Assembly (NCBI GenBank): GCA_021838785.1
Contig: JAKCCV010000001.1
Span: 310,001 to 374,000 of the forward strand
DNA: 64,000 bases
Source: Acidobacteriota bacterium
GTDB lineage: Bacteria; Acidobacteriota; Terriglobia; UBA7540
Reading direction: 5' to 3'
Shown here: positions 49,450 to 59,612 of the stretch, piece by piece
Numbering within the stretch: position 1 is the first letter of the stretch
Layout: every line of letters begins with the position of its first letter
Notes under the pieces: model-generated
The model's input: only the letters and a program-made list of their open reading frames with translations
Databases searched by the model: none
Told to the model about the DNA's origin: nothing
Position numbers and translations under genes: made by a program

Positions 49450-51780
49450 ATGCAGGACGACGAATCCAAAGATATTTTGCCCAAAGGGCCGACGGAAAGT
49501 TTAGCGCGTGTTGACGCTGCGCCCCTCCGTGACCAGACGATCCTTGATGTCTCACCCGAAGAGTCGCCGCACCTGCTGGACTACCTTCAGGTCATTCTCA
49601 AGCGGCGATGGACCGTTTTGCTCTCTTTTGTGATTGTGACCACCACCGTCGCCATTGCCACCTTCAAAGAGAAGCCCGTTTATAAAGGGACCGATCTGAT
49701 TGAAATTACGCCCGAGCAACCCAATGTTCTGAACTTCCAAGAAATTCTTCGCATTGACAATCAGGATCCGGACGCTTATCGGCAAACGCAGTACAAGATT
49801 CTTCAGAGCCGCACCCTGGCAGAGCGGGTGGTCAGGGACCTCAAACTGTACCTCTATCCCGAGTTCTATCGCAGTCGGTCGCTTTTCGGCTTGGTGGTAA
49901 AAAATCCGAAACATATCCCCAAGCCCTCGGATCCCAACCCTCCGCCATCCACCTCAGCGGCGTTTCGGAATGCTGTGGCGTATCTGCAGAACCACTTGTC
50001 GGTGGACCCGGTTCGCGAGAGCAACCTGGTCAATGTCTCGTTTGAATCGCACAGCCCTCAATTAGCGGCTCTGGTAGCCAACGACTTAGCGGAAGACTAT
50101 ATCCAGGAGAACCTGGAAGTAAAGTGGAACGAGACAGCGCAGGCATCACAATGGTTGAGCGGCAAGTTGGCCCAACTGCAGGCCAAGCTTGAGAAATCAG
50201 AAGATGCCTTGCAAAGTTACGCGCAGAAAAATTCCATTCTTTTCATCACGGCCCAGGAAAACCTGGCCAACACGCGCCTGGCACAACTTCAGAAACAATA
50301 TACCGACGCCCAAGCGGCTCGTTTTCAGGCGCAGTCAGAGTACAGCTTGGTCAAAGCAGGAAAAATCCAAGACCTGCCGGGCACGCTCCAAAATGCGATG
50401 ATCCAGGATCTTTCGGAGCGGCTGGTAGACCTCAAGCGCCAATACACTCAACTCACGGCAACCGTCAAGCCCAATTTCCCGACCGCCGTGGCCCTCAAGC
50501 GGCAACTGGATACGGTCCAGAAGAGTTTGGATCATGCGAAAGAGGCATTGACTCAAAATATCGTCCAAAAGTACAAAGCGGCGCGCGCCAACGAGAAATA
50601 TCTCGCCCAGGCGCTTCAACAGCAAAAGGCCGTCGTCAACGACATTGCTGAAAAGTCCATCCAGTACAATATCCTGAAGCAAAAGGTGGATACCAACCAG
50701 CAACTCTACGAAAACCTGCTGCAACGCATGAAGGAAGCGCAGATTCAATCCACGCTGACCAGCAGCAATATTCGTGTGGTGGACGGAGCTGAACTGCCAG
50801 AATATCCGGTACGGCCCCGCGTCTATCTGAATTTGGCGCTGGGAATGTTCTTGGGGCTGGGTCTCGGAGTGGGCTTAGCGTTCTTTCAGGAGTACATGGA
50901 CGACACACTCAAGACACCAGATGAGGTGGAGAGCCTGTTGCGGCTGCCGTCGCTGGGCGTCGTTCCCTCCTTTTTGCTTAACGGCGCAGCTAAAGGCAAT
51001 GGGAAATCGAAGAGTCTGGCCGTGGCGCCCGCCGGAAGCCACCAGGCAGCCATTCAGTCAAGCCAGGCAGCGCTCGAAGCTTATCGCTCTCTGCGAACCT
51101 CCATCCTGCTTTCGGCCAGCCCCGTCCCAAGGATTCTTCTGGTCACCAGCCCCTTGCCCTCCGAGGGCAAGACCACCACGGTCATCAATTTGGGCGCCAC
51201 GCTCGCCAGCCTGGGAAGCCGGGTCGTCATTGTGGATTGTGACATGCGCCGACCCAATTGCCATCGCTCGCTTAAAGTGGCCAACAAGCCGGGCTTTGTT
51301 TCCTGCCTAACGGGCCGTGCTTCGCTCGAGGAAGCGACGATTGCTGTTCCCGGCACTGCCAATTTGTTCCTCATTCCCTGCGGGCCGATTCCTCCCAACC
51401 CAGCGGAGATACTGTCATCGCCGACGGCGGCCGATTTGATTCGGCAATTAGGGACAAATTTTGACTATGTGCTCGTGGACTCGCCCCCGGTGCTCAGCGT
51501 GACGGACGCCCGAATCTTGGCGACGCTCACCGATGCGGTGGTGTTGGTGGTGCGCGCGCACCACACGCCTTACGATGTGGTCCGCCGAGCCCGTTCACTG
51601 CTCTACACCGCTGGCGCTCGCATCCTTGGCGTAGCCCTGAACGATGTGGATATCCACCGAGATGGCTATTACGGCTACAAATATAGCTACTATTATCGTT
51701 ACGGCTACGGATATGGCTATGGCGCGGAGGAAGCAGACCGCGAAGGATCGCAGGAAAACACCCCCCCACCCGAAGCCTGA
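49450..51780 (+). CDS. Wzc-like polysaccharide co-polymerase and tyrosine kinase
   Basis: 776 residues. A Wzz chain-length domain with two membrane helices (about 55-75 and 465-485) encloses a long periplasmic coiled coil (about 225-430). The cytoplasmic BY-kinase has Walker A (SPLPSEGKTTTVINLG), Walker A' (VIVDCDMRRPN) and Walker B (DYVLVDSPPVLSVTDARIL). The C-terminus has 11 tyrosines within 20 residues (from GYYGYKY to GYGYG), the expected autophosphorylation cluster. ATG at 49450 is 4 bp after AGGAG. Controls polymer length and export with Wza. Confidence 0.93.
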   Translation: MQDDESKDILPKGPTESLARVDAAPLRDQTILDVSPEESPHLLDYLQVILKRRWTVLLSFVIVTTTVAIATFKEKPVYKGTDLIEITPEQPNVLNFQEILRIDNQDPDAYRQTQYKILQSRTLAERVVRDLKLYLYPEFYRSRSLFGLVVKNPKHIPKPSDPNPPPSTSAAFRNAVAYLQNHLSVDPVRESNLVNVSFESHSPQLAALVANDLAEDYIQENLEVKWNETAQASQWLSGKLAQLQAKLEKSEDALQSYAQKNSILFITAQENLANTRLAQLQKQYTDAQAARFQAQSEYSLVKAGKIQDLPGTLQNAMIQDLSERLVDLKRQYTQLTATVKPNFPTAVALKRQLDTVQKSLDHAKEALTQNIVQKYKAARANEKYLAQALQQQKAVVNDIAEKSIQYNILKQKVDTNQQLYENLLQRMKEAQIQSTLTSSNIRVVDGAELPEYPVRPRVYLNLALGMFLGLGLGVGLAFFQEYMDDTLKTPDEVESLLRLPSLGVVPSFLLNGAAKGNGKSKSLAVAPAGSHQAAIQSSQAALEAYRSLRTSILLSASPVPRILLVTSPLPSEGKTTTVINLGATLASLGSRVVIVDCDMRRPNCHRSLKVANKPGFVSCLTGRASLEEATIAVPGTANLFLIPCGPIPPNPAEILSSPTAADLIRQLGTNFDYVLVDSPPVLSVTDARILATLTDAVVLVVRAHHTPYDVVRRARSLLYTAGARILGVALNDVDIHRDGYYGYKYSYYYRYGYGYGYGAEEADREGSQENTPPPEA

Positions 51781-51880
51781 TTTCGAGCATCCATTCACTC
51801 ACCGCTCGCCTGACGCGGGCAATTCTTTGGATCGGGGACGCTTGATAGGCATGGGGCAGCTTAGCGGTAAAGAGGCAGGG

Positions 51881-52489
51881 ATGGAAAATTTCTTGCAGTA
51901 CGTCGGGGAGGTAAAAGGCATCCTGGACCAGTTGCCGATGGAGCGTGTGCGGCAGATCTGCGACGTGCTTTATCGGGCCTACGAAAACCAGTGCACGATT
52001 TTCGTTTTTGGAAACGGCGGCAGCGCGGCGCTAGCCTCCCATTTGGCGTGCGACCTTGGAAAGGGCACGCACGCTCCCTGCCCGAAGGGCCTCGACATGC
52101 GAAGTGTGCCCAAGATCAAGGTTTTTTCCGTGACCGATAACGTCCCCATGATTACCGCCTGGGCCAACGACGCCGCCTATGAAGATATCTTCGTCGAGCA
52201 GATGGATAACTTCATCGAACGCGGCGACGTTGCCTTCGGCATCAGCGGCAGCGGCAATTCTCCCAACGTCCTCAAAGCGCTCCAACTGGCGCGGCAGCGC
52301 GGTGCGATAACCATCGGCCTGACCGGCTTTCAAGGCGGCAAAATGAAGGATTTGCTGGACTACGGCATCATCGTCCCCTCAAACTCCATGCAGCAAATTG
52401 AGGACGTTCACCTGATTCTGGCCCATCTGGTTTTTCTAAACATCCGCGACCGCGTCCAGGCGCTTGGAGTGACCGTCGGCAAGAATTGA
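51881..52489 (+). CDS. SIS-domain sugar isomerase (GmhA-like)
   Basis: 202 residues. IFVFGNGGSAALASHLACDLGKG and VAFGISGSGNSPNVLKALQLARQRGAITIGLTGFQGGKMKDLLDYGIIVPSNSMQQIEDVHLIL form the SIS fold of sedoheptulose 7-phosphate isomerase (GmhA) and related enzymes. ATG at 51881 after GAGG. In this cluster it could supply heptose for the polymer; fine substrate not proven. Confidence 0.85.
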   Translation: MENFLQYVGEVKGILDQLPMERVRQICDVLYRAYENQCTIFVFGNGGSAALASHLACDLGKGTHAPCPKGLDMRSVPKIKVFSVTDNVPMITAWANDAAYEDIFVEQMDNFIERGDVAFGISGSGNSPNVLKALQLARQRGAITIGLTGFQGGKMKDLLDYGIIVPSNSMQQIEDVHLILAHLVFLNIRDRVQALGVTVGKN

Positions 52490-52540
52490 CGAAGAAGGTG
52501 AGGGAAGGTTCCACTCGGGGACAGCATCCGTACGGCAATC

Positions 52541-53968
52541 GTGAGAAACGGGCGGCAAAAGAGGCAACGGCAGGCGTGGAGCGTCGTGAGGCTGTTGGCT
52601 TGCGGCTTGCTTTTAGGCATCGGTCGCTCGCGGCCCACGCTTGGCCAAAGCAGCGTCACGCCAGCCGGAATCGAGCGCGTGGCCTTCGTTCCAGGCGGCG
52701 ACCCGTGCGCCGAGATTCAAGCGGCCATCAACGCCCTGCCACCAGCGGGCGGCATCGTTGATGCGCGAGGGTTTACCGGTTCGCAGAGGTGCGCGGGCGG
52801 GCTCAGCATAGGGACAGCGTATCGAGGAGCAGCGCTCGAGCTGGGCGCGGTCATGCTTAAGGTGGGCGCGCCCATCACGCTTTTCAATTCATCGAGTATC
52901 CTGGGACTTCCCTCAGGGCACATGACCGGAAACGGGGGAACGGTGATTCCGACGCAAATCGTTGCAAACGCGAAGATGGACGCAGTGGTTGAGGTGGGGA
53001 GACATGGGGTTCCGGCTGGGGCCGCTTCGCTGAACTACGTGGACATTAACGGCGCCTCGCTGGCCACCTACGGAGTTCATGTCGTCAGCGGCGATAGCTT
53101 GAATATTGACCACGTTGGAATCTCCGGCGCCCGTTCGGATGGCCTGCATGTCGAGGCCAACAATTGCTGCGGAAAAATCATCGCCCTTTACTCGCAGGGA
53201 AATGGCGGCCACGGCGCTTACTTCGCCTCAGGCGACTTTTTTATCGTTTTGAGCCAGTTCGACTTTAACAGGGGCTGGGGCCTGTTTCTGGAGGCCGGGG
53301 GACAGCGCCTGACCAACATCGACGTCTGTGGCAACCCAGGCGGCGGCATTTACGATCGGGGAGCTAATTTCATTGTTGAAGGGCAAATATGCGGCGGAAG
53401 AGGAAGTCCGGCTCTCTCAATTAACGGCAATCAGGACACCGTTATCGGCTTACAATTTCTCGGGAATGCTTCTGCCGATTCCGCGCCTGCTCTTGCCATC
53501 AACGGGCAATGGAACACCATCATAGGAAATTCCTTCGAGTTCGGGCCCAACAACAGGCCCACTTACTCGATTGATTGCAGCGCGACCCGAACCAACAGTA
53601 ATATCATTGAGGGGAACAACCTGATGGGCCTCAACAATGTGCGGCGTGGCGGCGGGATGAACGCCTGCGCTGCGAAAAACCTGGTTTTTAACAACTGGCC
53701 CCCGGACTCCCGAGGACCGAACTCGGCCCTGACCGTCCCTGCCATCAGGAGCGGCAGGGCCTCCAACACCGACCTGTCGGGGCGGCTAACGCTTTCGGAT
53801 GGCAAGGCAACGTATGATTTTCAGGAAAAGTACAAGGTCGCTCCCGTGTGTACCGCAACCGACACGACCGCACCGAATCCGCTCCAGGTGACGACGACGC
53901 CGGTTAGGCTTACGGTGAGCGGCCCGAGCGGCGACGGTGTCAATTACATCTGCACGGGCAGGAAATAG
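52541..53968 (+). CDS. secreted right-handed beta-helix protein
   Basis: 475 residues starting with GTG; signal peptide about residues 13-36 (VVRLLACGLLLGI then a small-residue cleavage site). Repeating short strands with Asn/Gly turns (ISGARSDGLHVEANN, QGNGGHGAYFASGDFFIVLSQFDF, NIDVCGNPGGGIYDRGANFIVEGQICGGRG) fit a parallel beta-helix of the pectate-lyase/glycosidase type. No catalytic motif can be named. Between the SIS isomerase and the polymerase, it may be a lyase, epimerase or surface-anchoring protein for the polymer. Confidence 0.6.
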   Translation: MRNGRQKRQRQAWSVVRLLACGLLLGIGRSRPTLGQSSVTPAGIERVAFVPGGDPCAEIQAAINALPPAGGIVDARGFTGSQRCAGGLSIGTAYRGAALELGAVMLKVGAPITLFNSSSILGLPSGHMTGNGGTVIPTQIVANAKMDAVVEVGRHGVPAGAASLNYVDINGASLATYGVHVVSGDSLNIDHVGISGARSDGLHVEANNCCGKIIALYSQGNGGHGAYFASGDFFIVLSQFDFNRGWGLFLEAGGQRLTNIDVCGNPGGGIYDRGANFIVEGQICGGRGSPALSINGNQDTVIGLQFLGNASADSAPALAINGQWNTIIGNSFEFGPNNRPTYSIDCSATRTNSNIIEGNNLMGLNNVRRGGGMNACAAKNLVFNNWPPDSRGPNSALTVPAIRSGRASNTDLSGRLTLSDGKATYDFQEKYKVAPVCTATDTTAPNPLQVTTTPVRLTVSGPSGDGVNYICTGRK

Positions 53969-54071
53969 AAACGAAGGTGACGCCCGGCCCAGCAGGTTCA
54001 AGGTTGGGTCATCCGCAGTTGCCGAAGGACAGGGTCTAGTCGGCTTTAGCGTCACGGGGTAAAATTAAACG

Positions 54072-55598
54072 ATGGCGAACGGGCAAATTTCCGCAGCGCG
54101 GCCCCAAGTGTTGACGCCCTTGATCGCCTTATTCACCGCGGCTTCCCTGGTGGTTGTCGGGCTGGCGCTGGTCAAGTCTCCCACCGATATTCTTTTCCTG
54201 CTCATCGTGGCCATTGGCGTGGTCGTCGCGTTCATGCGTCCCGATTGGTTCCTCTACTTTTGCCTGTTCACTTTGCCCATTGATTTTGCCCGAGCCATCC
54301 ACGGCTTCCCCGTTGCCGTCGAGGAAGCCTACGTCTTCGCCTTGCCGTTGGTCGTCCTCCACCGATTGGCGGGAGGCAAGGTCGTCCGCCGACTCAGATT
54401 TAATTCCGTCTATCTCTGGCCCGTGCTGGCCCTCTTCGCCATGACCGCCACGTTCTATTTTCGAGGCCAGAGCCGTTATGGCTACATTAAGGGCATGGGA
54501 CGATTCTGCGAAGCGCTGAGCATTGCCTGGGCAATCCTCAGCCTCGCCACCACGTGGGACCGCTTGCGCAAAATGATTTACAGCTTGCTCGGCGGCGCAG
54601 CGGTCATTTCCATCCTCGTCTTCTGGCAAATGGTTGTGCGAGGGCCCACGTGGTTCTACTTTTTCGTGCGGGGAACTGGCGCCACGGCATTTTCACCGAC
54701 CCACCTCGATCAGGTTCCTTGGACCGGCCGCGGGATGGGCCTGTCAGGACCGAGCGGAACGGGAATTTTTCTCGAGATGTTGCTCCCCCTGGCGCTCTAT
54801 CGCCTCTTAGCCGCTGAGCGAAAGCTGACGCATTACCTGATGCTTGCCGCTCTTTGGGGCGGGATGCTGCTCACCTTCACAGCCGTGCCCATCTTCTCGG
54901 CTTTGGGGGCCAGCTTGCTCCTCGTCCTGTTAATGAAGAAGTTTAACTGGAAACTCGTTCTCGCGTCCGGGTTCACCGCCGCGTTCACCGGCTTCGTCCT
55001 GATGCAATCCTACATTCAGCGCAGGCTGGTTTCGCACATCCGCGCCATTCGGTACGACGAGCTTTATCAGCGCCTCAGCCTTTGGAAAATGGGCTGGCAG
55101 TTGTTCGAGAGGCACCCCCTCGTGGGCATCGGGCCGAACGTCGGCACGTGGTTCATTTTACGGACGGGGGGCTTCTGGGAAAGCTCGCCGTTTTGGTTGT
55201 TAAATCACCCCCACGAGACATACCTCCAAATTGCTGACATATACGGCGTCTTGGGGCTGGTTTGTTACGGCTGGATTTGGTTGCGGGCGTTGCAGCTCGG
55301 CTATCGCGCCTTCCGCGACCGCTCCCTCGGCGCGCGGCGGTTTGAAGTGGTGGCGCTCGCGTGTGGCATCGTGGCTTGGCTAATCCAAGGATTCACTGAC
55401 TCGATGCTCGCCGGCACAGAGGAGCTCGTGGTCTTGTTTCTGCTCGAAGCCGGCTACCTGCTCCTCCTTGCAGACCGTAAGGTAGCGCTTCAAGATCTTG
55501 CCTCGCACGCGAGGCAGGAAGCGAATGCTCATCACGGCGGGGCACGCGAGTTCAGCCCAAAGGCCGCGCGCCGCGCGCTCGCCGCGTCGCGACGGTAG
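54072..55598 (+). CDS. O-antigen/exopolysaccharide polymerase (Wzy-like)
   Basis: 508 residues, about 11-12 membrane helices, with the large external loop containing ERHPLVGIGPNVGTWFILRTGG and NHPHETYLQIADIYGVLGLVCYG, the Wzy_C/O-antigen ligase signature (H-x-x-x-L). Polymerises lipid-linked repeats at the periplasmic face; ligase is the alternative. The tail from 490 is soluble and basic. Confidence 0.85.
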   Translation: MANGQISAARPQVLTPLIALFTAASLVVVGLALVKSPTDILFLLIVAIGVVVAFMRPDWFLYFCLFTLPIDFARAIHGFPVAVEEAYVFALPLVVLHRLAGGKVVRRLRFNSVYLWPVLALFAMTATFYFRGQSRYGYIKGMGRFCEALSIAWAILSLATTWDRLRKMIYSLLGGAAVISILVFWQMVVRGPTWFYFFVRGTGATAFSPTHLDQVPWTGRGMGLSGPSGTGIFLEMLLPLALYRLLAAERKLTHYLMLAALWGGMLLTFTAVPIFSALGASLLLVLLMKKFNWKLVLASGFTAAFTGFVLMQSYIQRRLVSHIRAIRYDELYQRLSLWKMGWQLFERHPLVGIGPNVGTWFILRTGGFWESSPFWLLNHPHETYLQIADIYGVLGLVCYGWIWLRALQLGYRAFRDRSLGARRFEVVALACGIVAWLIQGFTDSMLAGTEELVVLFLLEAGYLLLLADRKVALQDLASHARQEANAHHGGAREFSPKAARRALAASRR

Positions 55599-55679
55599 GC
55601 GAGCGCCCGCCCGCCGAAGGGCACGACCACCGCGGTAGCCGCCGAAGTCACCTCACTCGACGGCCGGACCAGGAGTGTG

Positions 55680-56336
55680 ATGGAGATTAGCCCCTACAAG
55701 CTGCTCCAACCTCTCATTTGGCGTTCGCGCCGGGAGAAGTTTGAACGTTTCATGGCGCTCGTAACGCCCAGCGCCAACGACTGGGTCCTTAACGACGGCG
55801 CCGGGTTTTACGGGATTCGGGCGTCGGATAACTTTCTCGAGGGCTGGTATCCATATCCGGAGCGCATCACCGCTCTGGACGTCACGCTGCGCGGCGCCGC
55901 CACGTTTCGAAGTCGCCATCCCAAGCCAGAAATGCTCTGCGCCGACGGGCTGGCCCTGCCGTTTCCTGATGACACCTTCGATATCGGCTTTTCGAATGCT
56001 GTCGTGGAGCATGTGGGGGACCGGGAGCGGCAGCAGAGATATGTTCGTGAACTGCTGCGAGTGTCTCGGAAGGTGTGCGTGATTACGCCGGATCGTGCCT
56101 TCCCCGTGGACATTCATATGCTCGTCCCCTTCGCGCATTGGCTGCCGCGGAGCCTGCAGCGCGCCGCCCTCAGACCCTTCGGTCGCCAGGACTTGGCAGA
56201 GACACGGGTCCTCAATCTCCTCAGTTGGGATGAGTTTAGGCGACTCTTTCCAGCGGAACTGAAGGTCAAGTTCCTGCGCATTCGGCTTTTGGGGCTGCCG
56301 TACAGCATGATAGGGTTTGCTTGCAAAACGGATTGA
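55680..56336 (+). CDS. SAM-dependent methyltransferase (type 11)
   Basis: 218 residues. FPDDTFDIGFSNAVVEHVGDRERQQRYVRELLRVSRKVCVITPDR is the post-motif region of class I methyltransferases; the glycine loop (VLNDGAGFYGI) is weaker than usual. AGGAG sits 5 bp before the ATG. Possible sugar or polymer methylation. Confidence 0.8.
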   Translation: MEISPYKLLQPLIWRSRREKFERFMALVTPSANDWVLNDGAGFYGIRASDNFLEGWYPYPERITALDVTLRGAATFRSRHPKPEMLCADGLALPFPDDTFDIGFSNAVVEHVGDRERQQRYVRELLRVSRKVCVITPDRAFPVDIHMLVPFAHWLPRSLQRAALRPFGRQDLAETRVLNLLSWDEFRRLFPAELKVKFLRIRLLGLPYSMIGFACKTD

Positions 56337-56393
56337 ATAATCGCCGAAGGGCGGCTGTCCTTTCTCGGAGCACTGCCAACGACGGAGAGGAAC

Positions 56394-57314
56394 GTGGGCA
56401 CTGAAGACCAGTTATCAAAAGGCCGCACCGGCGTTCCGGGCCGCAGGGGCGTTTCACCAGTCAGAGCTCTTGCCGCCCACAAGGGCGTCCGGTCCCTGTC
56501 CCGCCGGCTGGGTGTCAGCGGCCTGCTTCGCCGATTGTACTTTTTGTGCTTTCGGCGCAAGGTCCGCGGCAGGAGCGTTCTCAGAGTCACTTTCAGGGGC
56601 CGGACGCTCTTTTACGACACCCCGTCGTCCTTCGAGTTTCGTGTGGTGGACCGGATCTTTACCACGGGCGAGAGAGATTCGCTCGAGGCCCTTGCCTCGG
56701 CGCTTTTGCCGGGCGACACCGTTTGGGACGTCGGCTGCCGTGTCGGCGAGTTTACGGTTCCGTTGGCTAAGACCGTTGGCCCCTCCGGTCAGGTCGTGGC
56801 GCTCGAGCCGGATCCCTCCGTGCGCGGGCGGCTGAAGGCGAACCTCGACCTTAACCAGCTCGAGAACGTTCGGGTATTCCCCCTGGCCTTGGGGCGGGAA
56901 GCCGGGAAGGCGCAGCTTGCCTGGACCGAGAATTCCTGCCCTTCCCTCTTACCCAAGAAGCAGCCGGGGCCAGGATCCGCGCGAGAAGGCGAGCTTGCGA
57001 GCCTTCCGAATGGCGGCGGAAGGGTCGAGGTTGAAGTCCTACCTGGCGATCAGCTTCGCCAGCGCGAGCGCCTGCCCGTCCCGAACGCCATCAAGATTGA
57101 TGTGGAGGGTTTTGAGTATGAGGTGCTCTCCGGGTTGAAAGAAACGCTCGCTTGCCCTGAGTGCCGAATGCTCTGCTGCGAGATTCACAAGTATCTCGGC
57201 GTGGCCGTCGAGCCCATTCAGGATTTTGTAAAATCTCTAGGCTTTGCTAAGATTCACATTAACGCCGATAAGGGCTGGGAAGGCGTCGGCGTGGCGCTGC
57301 TGGCCTGGAAGTAA
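56394..57314 (+). CDS. FkbM-family methyltransferase (1)
   Basis: 306 residues, GTG start after GGAGAGG. GDTVWDVGCRVGEFTVPLAKTVGPSGQVVALEPDPSVRGRLKANLDLNQLENVRVFPLALG matches FkbM, but the normally invariant A-N in DVGAN is C-R here. NAIKIDVEGFEYEVLSGL is canonical. Likely O-methylates a sugar of the polymer; altered glycine loop noted. Confidence 0.85.
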   Translation: MGTEDQLSKGRTGVPGRRGVSPVRALAAHKGVRSLSRRLGVSGLLRRLYFLCFRRKVRGRSVLRVTFRGRTLFYDTPSSFEFRVVDRIFTTGERDSLEALASALLPGDTVWDVGCRVGEFTVPLAKTVGPSGQVVALEPDPSVRGRLKANLDLNQLENVRVFPLALGREAGKAQLAWTENSCPSLLPKKQPGPGSAREGELASLPNGGGRVEVEVLPGDQLRQRERLPVPNAIKIDVEGFEYEVLSGLKETLACPECRMLCCEIHKYLGVAVEPIQDFVKSLGFAKIHINADKGWEGVGVALLAWK

Positions 57315-57384
57315 GTTCGTCGCCGTCTCACGCCTGGGCCGCCCGCCATGCCGTGAGCCGTGCAGAACTGAGGAGTTTCCTTTG

Positions 57385-58479
57385 ATGAGTGAAGCCAGGC
57401 CAGAAATCGAGGACTCCGCGTGGCCCAGGCCGAGCGAGATAGCCGAGCGGCCGCTCATCACCGCCATCATTCCCACGTTCCGCCGTCCGAAGTTGCTGAG
57501 ACGGGCCATCACGAGCGTGCTGCGACAAACCTACTCGCATTTCCAGGTTTGCGTCTATGATAACGCCTCGGGGGATGAAACGGCTTCCGTGGTTCAAGAA
57601 CTGGCCGCAGCCGACCCCCGCGTGCTCTACCACTGCCACGAGCAGAACATTGGCGGCATGGCGAACTATCGCTACGGGTTCGAACATGTCGAAACGCCAT
57701 TTTTCTGCACGTTGGGCGATGACGACGCGCTGCTGCCGAACTTCTTTGAGATGGCGCTCGAGGGGTTCGAGCGGCATCCGGAGGCCGCCTGCTCCGTTTG
57801 CAGCGTACTCTTTCTTGACAACCGGGGACGGGTCACGGGCGCCGCTACGCGATGGCCCGCAGGAATCTATCGCCCACCGCAGGCAGCGCTGACCCTCTTG
57901 GCAAACGGCGGGTCTTGGCAGGCGATGCTGTTCCGCCAAGAAGTCTTAGAGGTCACTGGCCCTCTTGACGTTGAGAAGGCCGGGCCGGCTGCCGACCTGG
58001 ACTTCGTGATGCGCCTGTCCCTGTTGCAGGCCCTTGTAGCGCGTCCCGATCCCGGCGCGCTGGTACGTATGGACGAGGGTTCCTGGACGCACGCCTTCCG
58101 TTTTGATGACGTGATTCCTAGGGTTAACACAACAGTGCAAAAGATCGAGGCGGATGAGCGGATACCGGGCACGGACCGCTCCCGGGTCGCGGGCGAGCTG
58201 CACTCGCACCTGGGTCGGCGTGCGGTGCTGTTTGGGAAGAAGTCGGCCATCGCGGGCGACTGGGAGAACGTGGCGCGGTATGCCGCCTGTCTGGAAGAGG
58301 AATTTCATCTCCCCTTGCAGGCATTCCTTTTGCGGGCTACCCGGGTCATGTGCCGCTCGTTCCCGCCGCTGGTGCTTGGGCTTCGGCTGGCGCGTCGCGC
58401 CAGAAGAGCCTACTTGCGGTTGCGGTGGCTTCCCACGTCGAGGAGATACGGCTCCTCCATCCAGGTCGCTGGGGACTGA
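57385..58479 (+). CDS. family 2 glycosyltransferase (1)
   Basis: 364 residues. ITAIIPTFRRPKLLRRAITSVLRQTYSHFQVCVYDNASGDET and FCTLGDDDALLPNFFE (a DDD nucleotide-sugar motif) define GT2. GAGGAG 9 bp before the ATG at 57385. Cytoplasmic; sugar unknown. The next gene begins 2 bp downstream. Confidence 0.9.
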   Translation: MSEARPEIEDSAWPRPSEIAERPLITAIIPTFRRPKLLRRAITSVLRQTYSHFQVCVYDNASGDETASVVQELAAADPRVLYHCHEQNIGGMANYRYGFEHVETPFFCTLGDDDALLPNFFEMALEGFERHPEAACSVCSVLFLDNRGRVTGAATRWPAGIYRPPQAALTLLANGGSWQAMLFRQEVLEVTGPLDVEKAGPAADLDFVMRLSLLQALVARPDPGALVRMDEGSWTHAFRFDDVIPRVNTTVQKIEADERIPGTDRSRVAGELHSHLGRRAVLFGKKSAIAGDWENVARYAACLEEEFHLPLQAFLLRATRVMCRSFPPLVLGLRLARRARRAYLRLRWLPTSRRYGSSIQVAGD

Positions 58480-58481
58480 CC

Positions 58482-59612
58482 ATGCCTGTGCCCACAGTCA
58501 GGCAGCTTACGCTGTCACAGGTTGAGGAGTTGCTCAGGCCGATGAGCCTTCCGCCCCTGCCGGAGCGGCCGCTGGTCTCCGTTCTGATGACGAACTACAA
58601 CTACGCTCGCTACCTTGGTGAGGCCATTGAGAGCGTTTTGGCCCAAACCTACCAGAACTTCGAGTTGATCATCTGCGATGATGGGTCAACCGACAATTCC
58701 TGTGAAGTCATCGAAGGTTACGCGCGGCGTGACCCGCGAGTGAAACTCATCCGCAAGCCGAATGGCGGCGCGGCGTCGGCTTTGAACGCTGCCTACCGAG
58801 GGAGCCGGGGCGAGGTGATTTGCCTTCTCGATGCCGATGACGTGTACTTTCCAGAGAAGGTTGAGAAAGTCATTCAGGTCTTCAGGAGCGATCCGCGGGT
58901 CGGCTTCGTGGCTAACAAAATAATGCGGATTGACAATGAGGGGCGAAGCTTCGGCGTGTCCCCCCTCCTGTGCGACCTCCCTGTGGGATGGCTCGGTCCT
59001 GCTGTTGTCCGCTGCGGAGGAGTTATCATTTCACCCCCAGCTTCAGGGCTTTCATTCCGCCGCGAGGTGGTCGAGAGAATCTTTCCTTTGGGCGAAGAAT
59101 TTCGGGTTTCGCCCGAGGGCTCCCTCCAGCGGCTTGCTCCCCTGATGACTCATACGGGGGCCGTCGGCGAGCCACTGTCAGGATATCGGATTCATGGGGG
59201 TAATATGGGCTATACGCTGGCACTAACCCCCGCCACCGTGGACGTGATGCTTCCTGTTATGAGGAGGCAGTACGAGCTTCAGAGGGAGTATTTGGCTAAC
59301 ATTAACCCTCGCCTGGCGGAAATGTTCCTGCCCTTCGACAGCAACTGGACCGTCGTGCAGATGAAATACGTGGCCGCCCGTAGCAAAGGAGAACCCGATG
59401 CTGGCGTGCTGTGGAGGGCCCTTGTGACCCACCAGGACTTCCAGACATTGCCCGCACTCCATCGCTGGTTCTGGTGGATTGCGCCCGCGCTTCCGCGCCC
59501 GCTCTTCGGCTGGGCAGTGAACCAACTGGTCGGCCAAAGCCGGCTGAAGCAATTCCTTTCCTCTATCTTCCAGCCTCGCCGACGCGCCGCATGGCAAGGA
59601 GCCAAGGAATAG
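58482..59612 (+). CDS. family 2 glycosyltransferase (2)
   Basis: 376 residues. VSVLMTNYNYARYLGEAIESVLAQTYQNFELIICDDGSTDNS and VICLLDADDVYFPEKVEK (DxD) are the GT2 signature, better conserved than in the gene before it. ATG at 58482, inside the frame by 44 codons. The next gene starts directly after the stop. Confidence 0.92.
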   Translation: MPVPTVRQLTLSQVEELLRPMSLPPLPERPLVSVLMTNYNYARYLGEAIESVLAQTYQNFELIICDDGSTDNSCEVIEGYARRDPRVKLIRKPNGGAASALNAAYRGSRGEVICLLDADDVYFPEKVEKVIQVFRSDPRVGFVANKIMRIDNEGRSFGVSPLLCDLPVGWLGPAVVRCGGVIISPPASGLSFRREVVERIFPLGEEFRVSPEGSLQRLAPLMTHTGAVGEPLSGYRIHGGNMGYTLALTPATVDVMLPVMRRQYELQREYLANINPRLAEMFLPFDSNWTVVQMKYVAARSKGEPDAGVLWRALVTHQDFQTLPALHRWFWWIAPALPRPLFGWAVNQLVGQSRLKQFLSSIFQPRRRAAWQGAKE

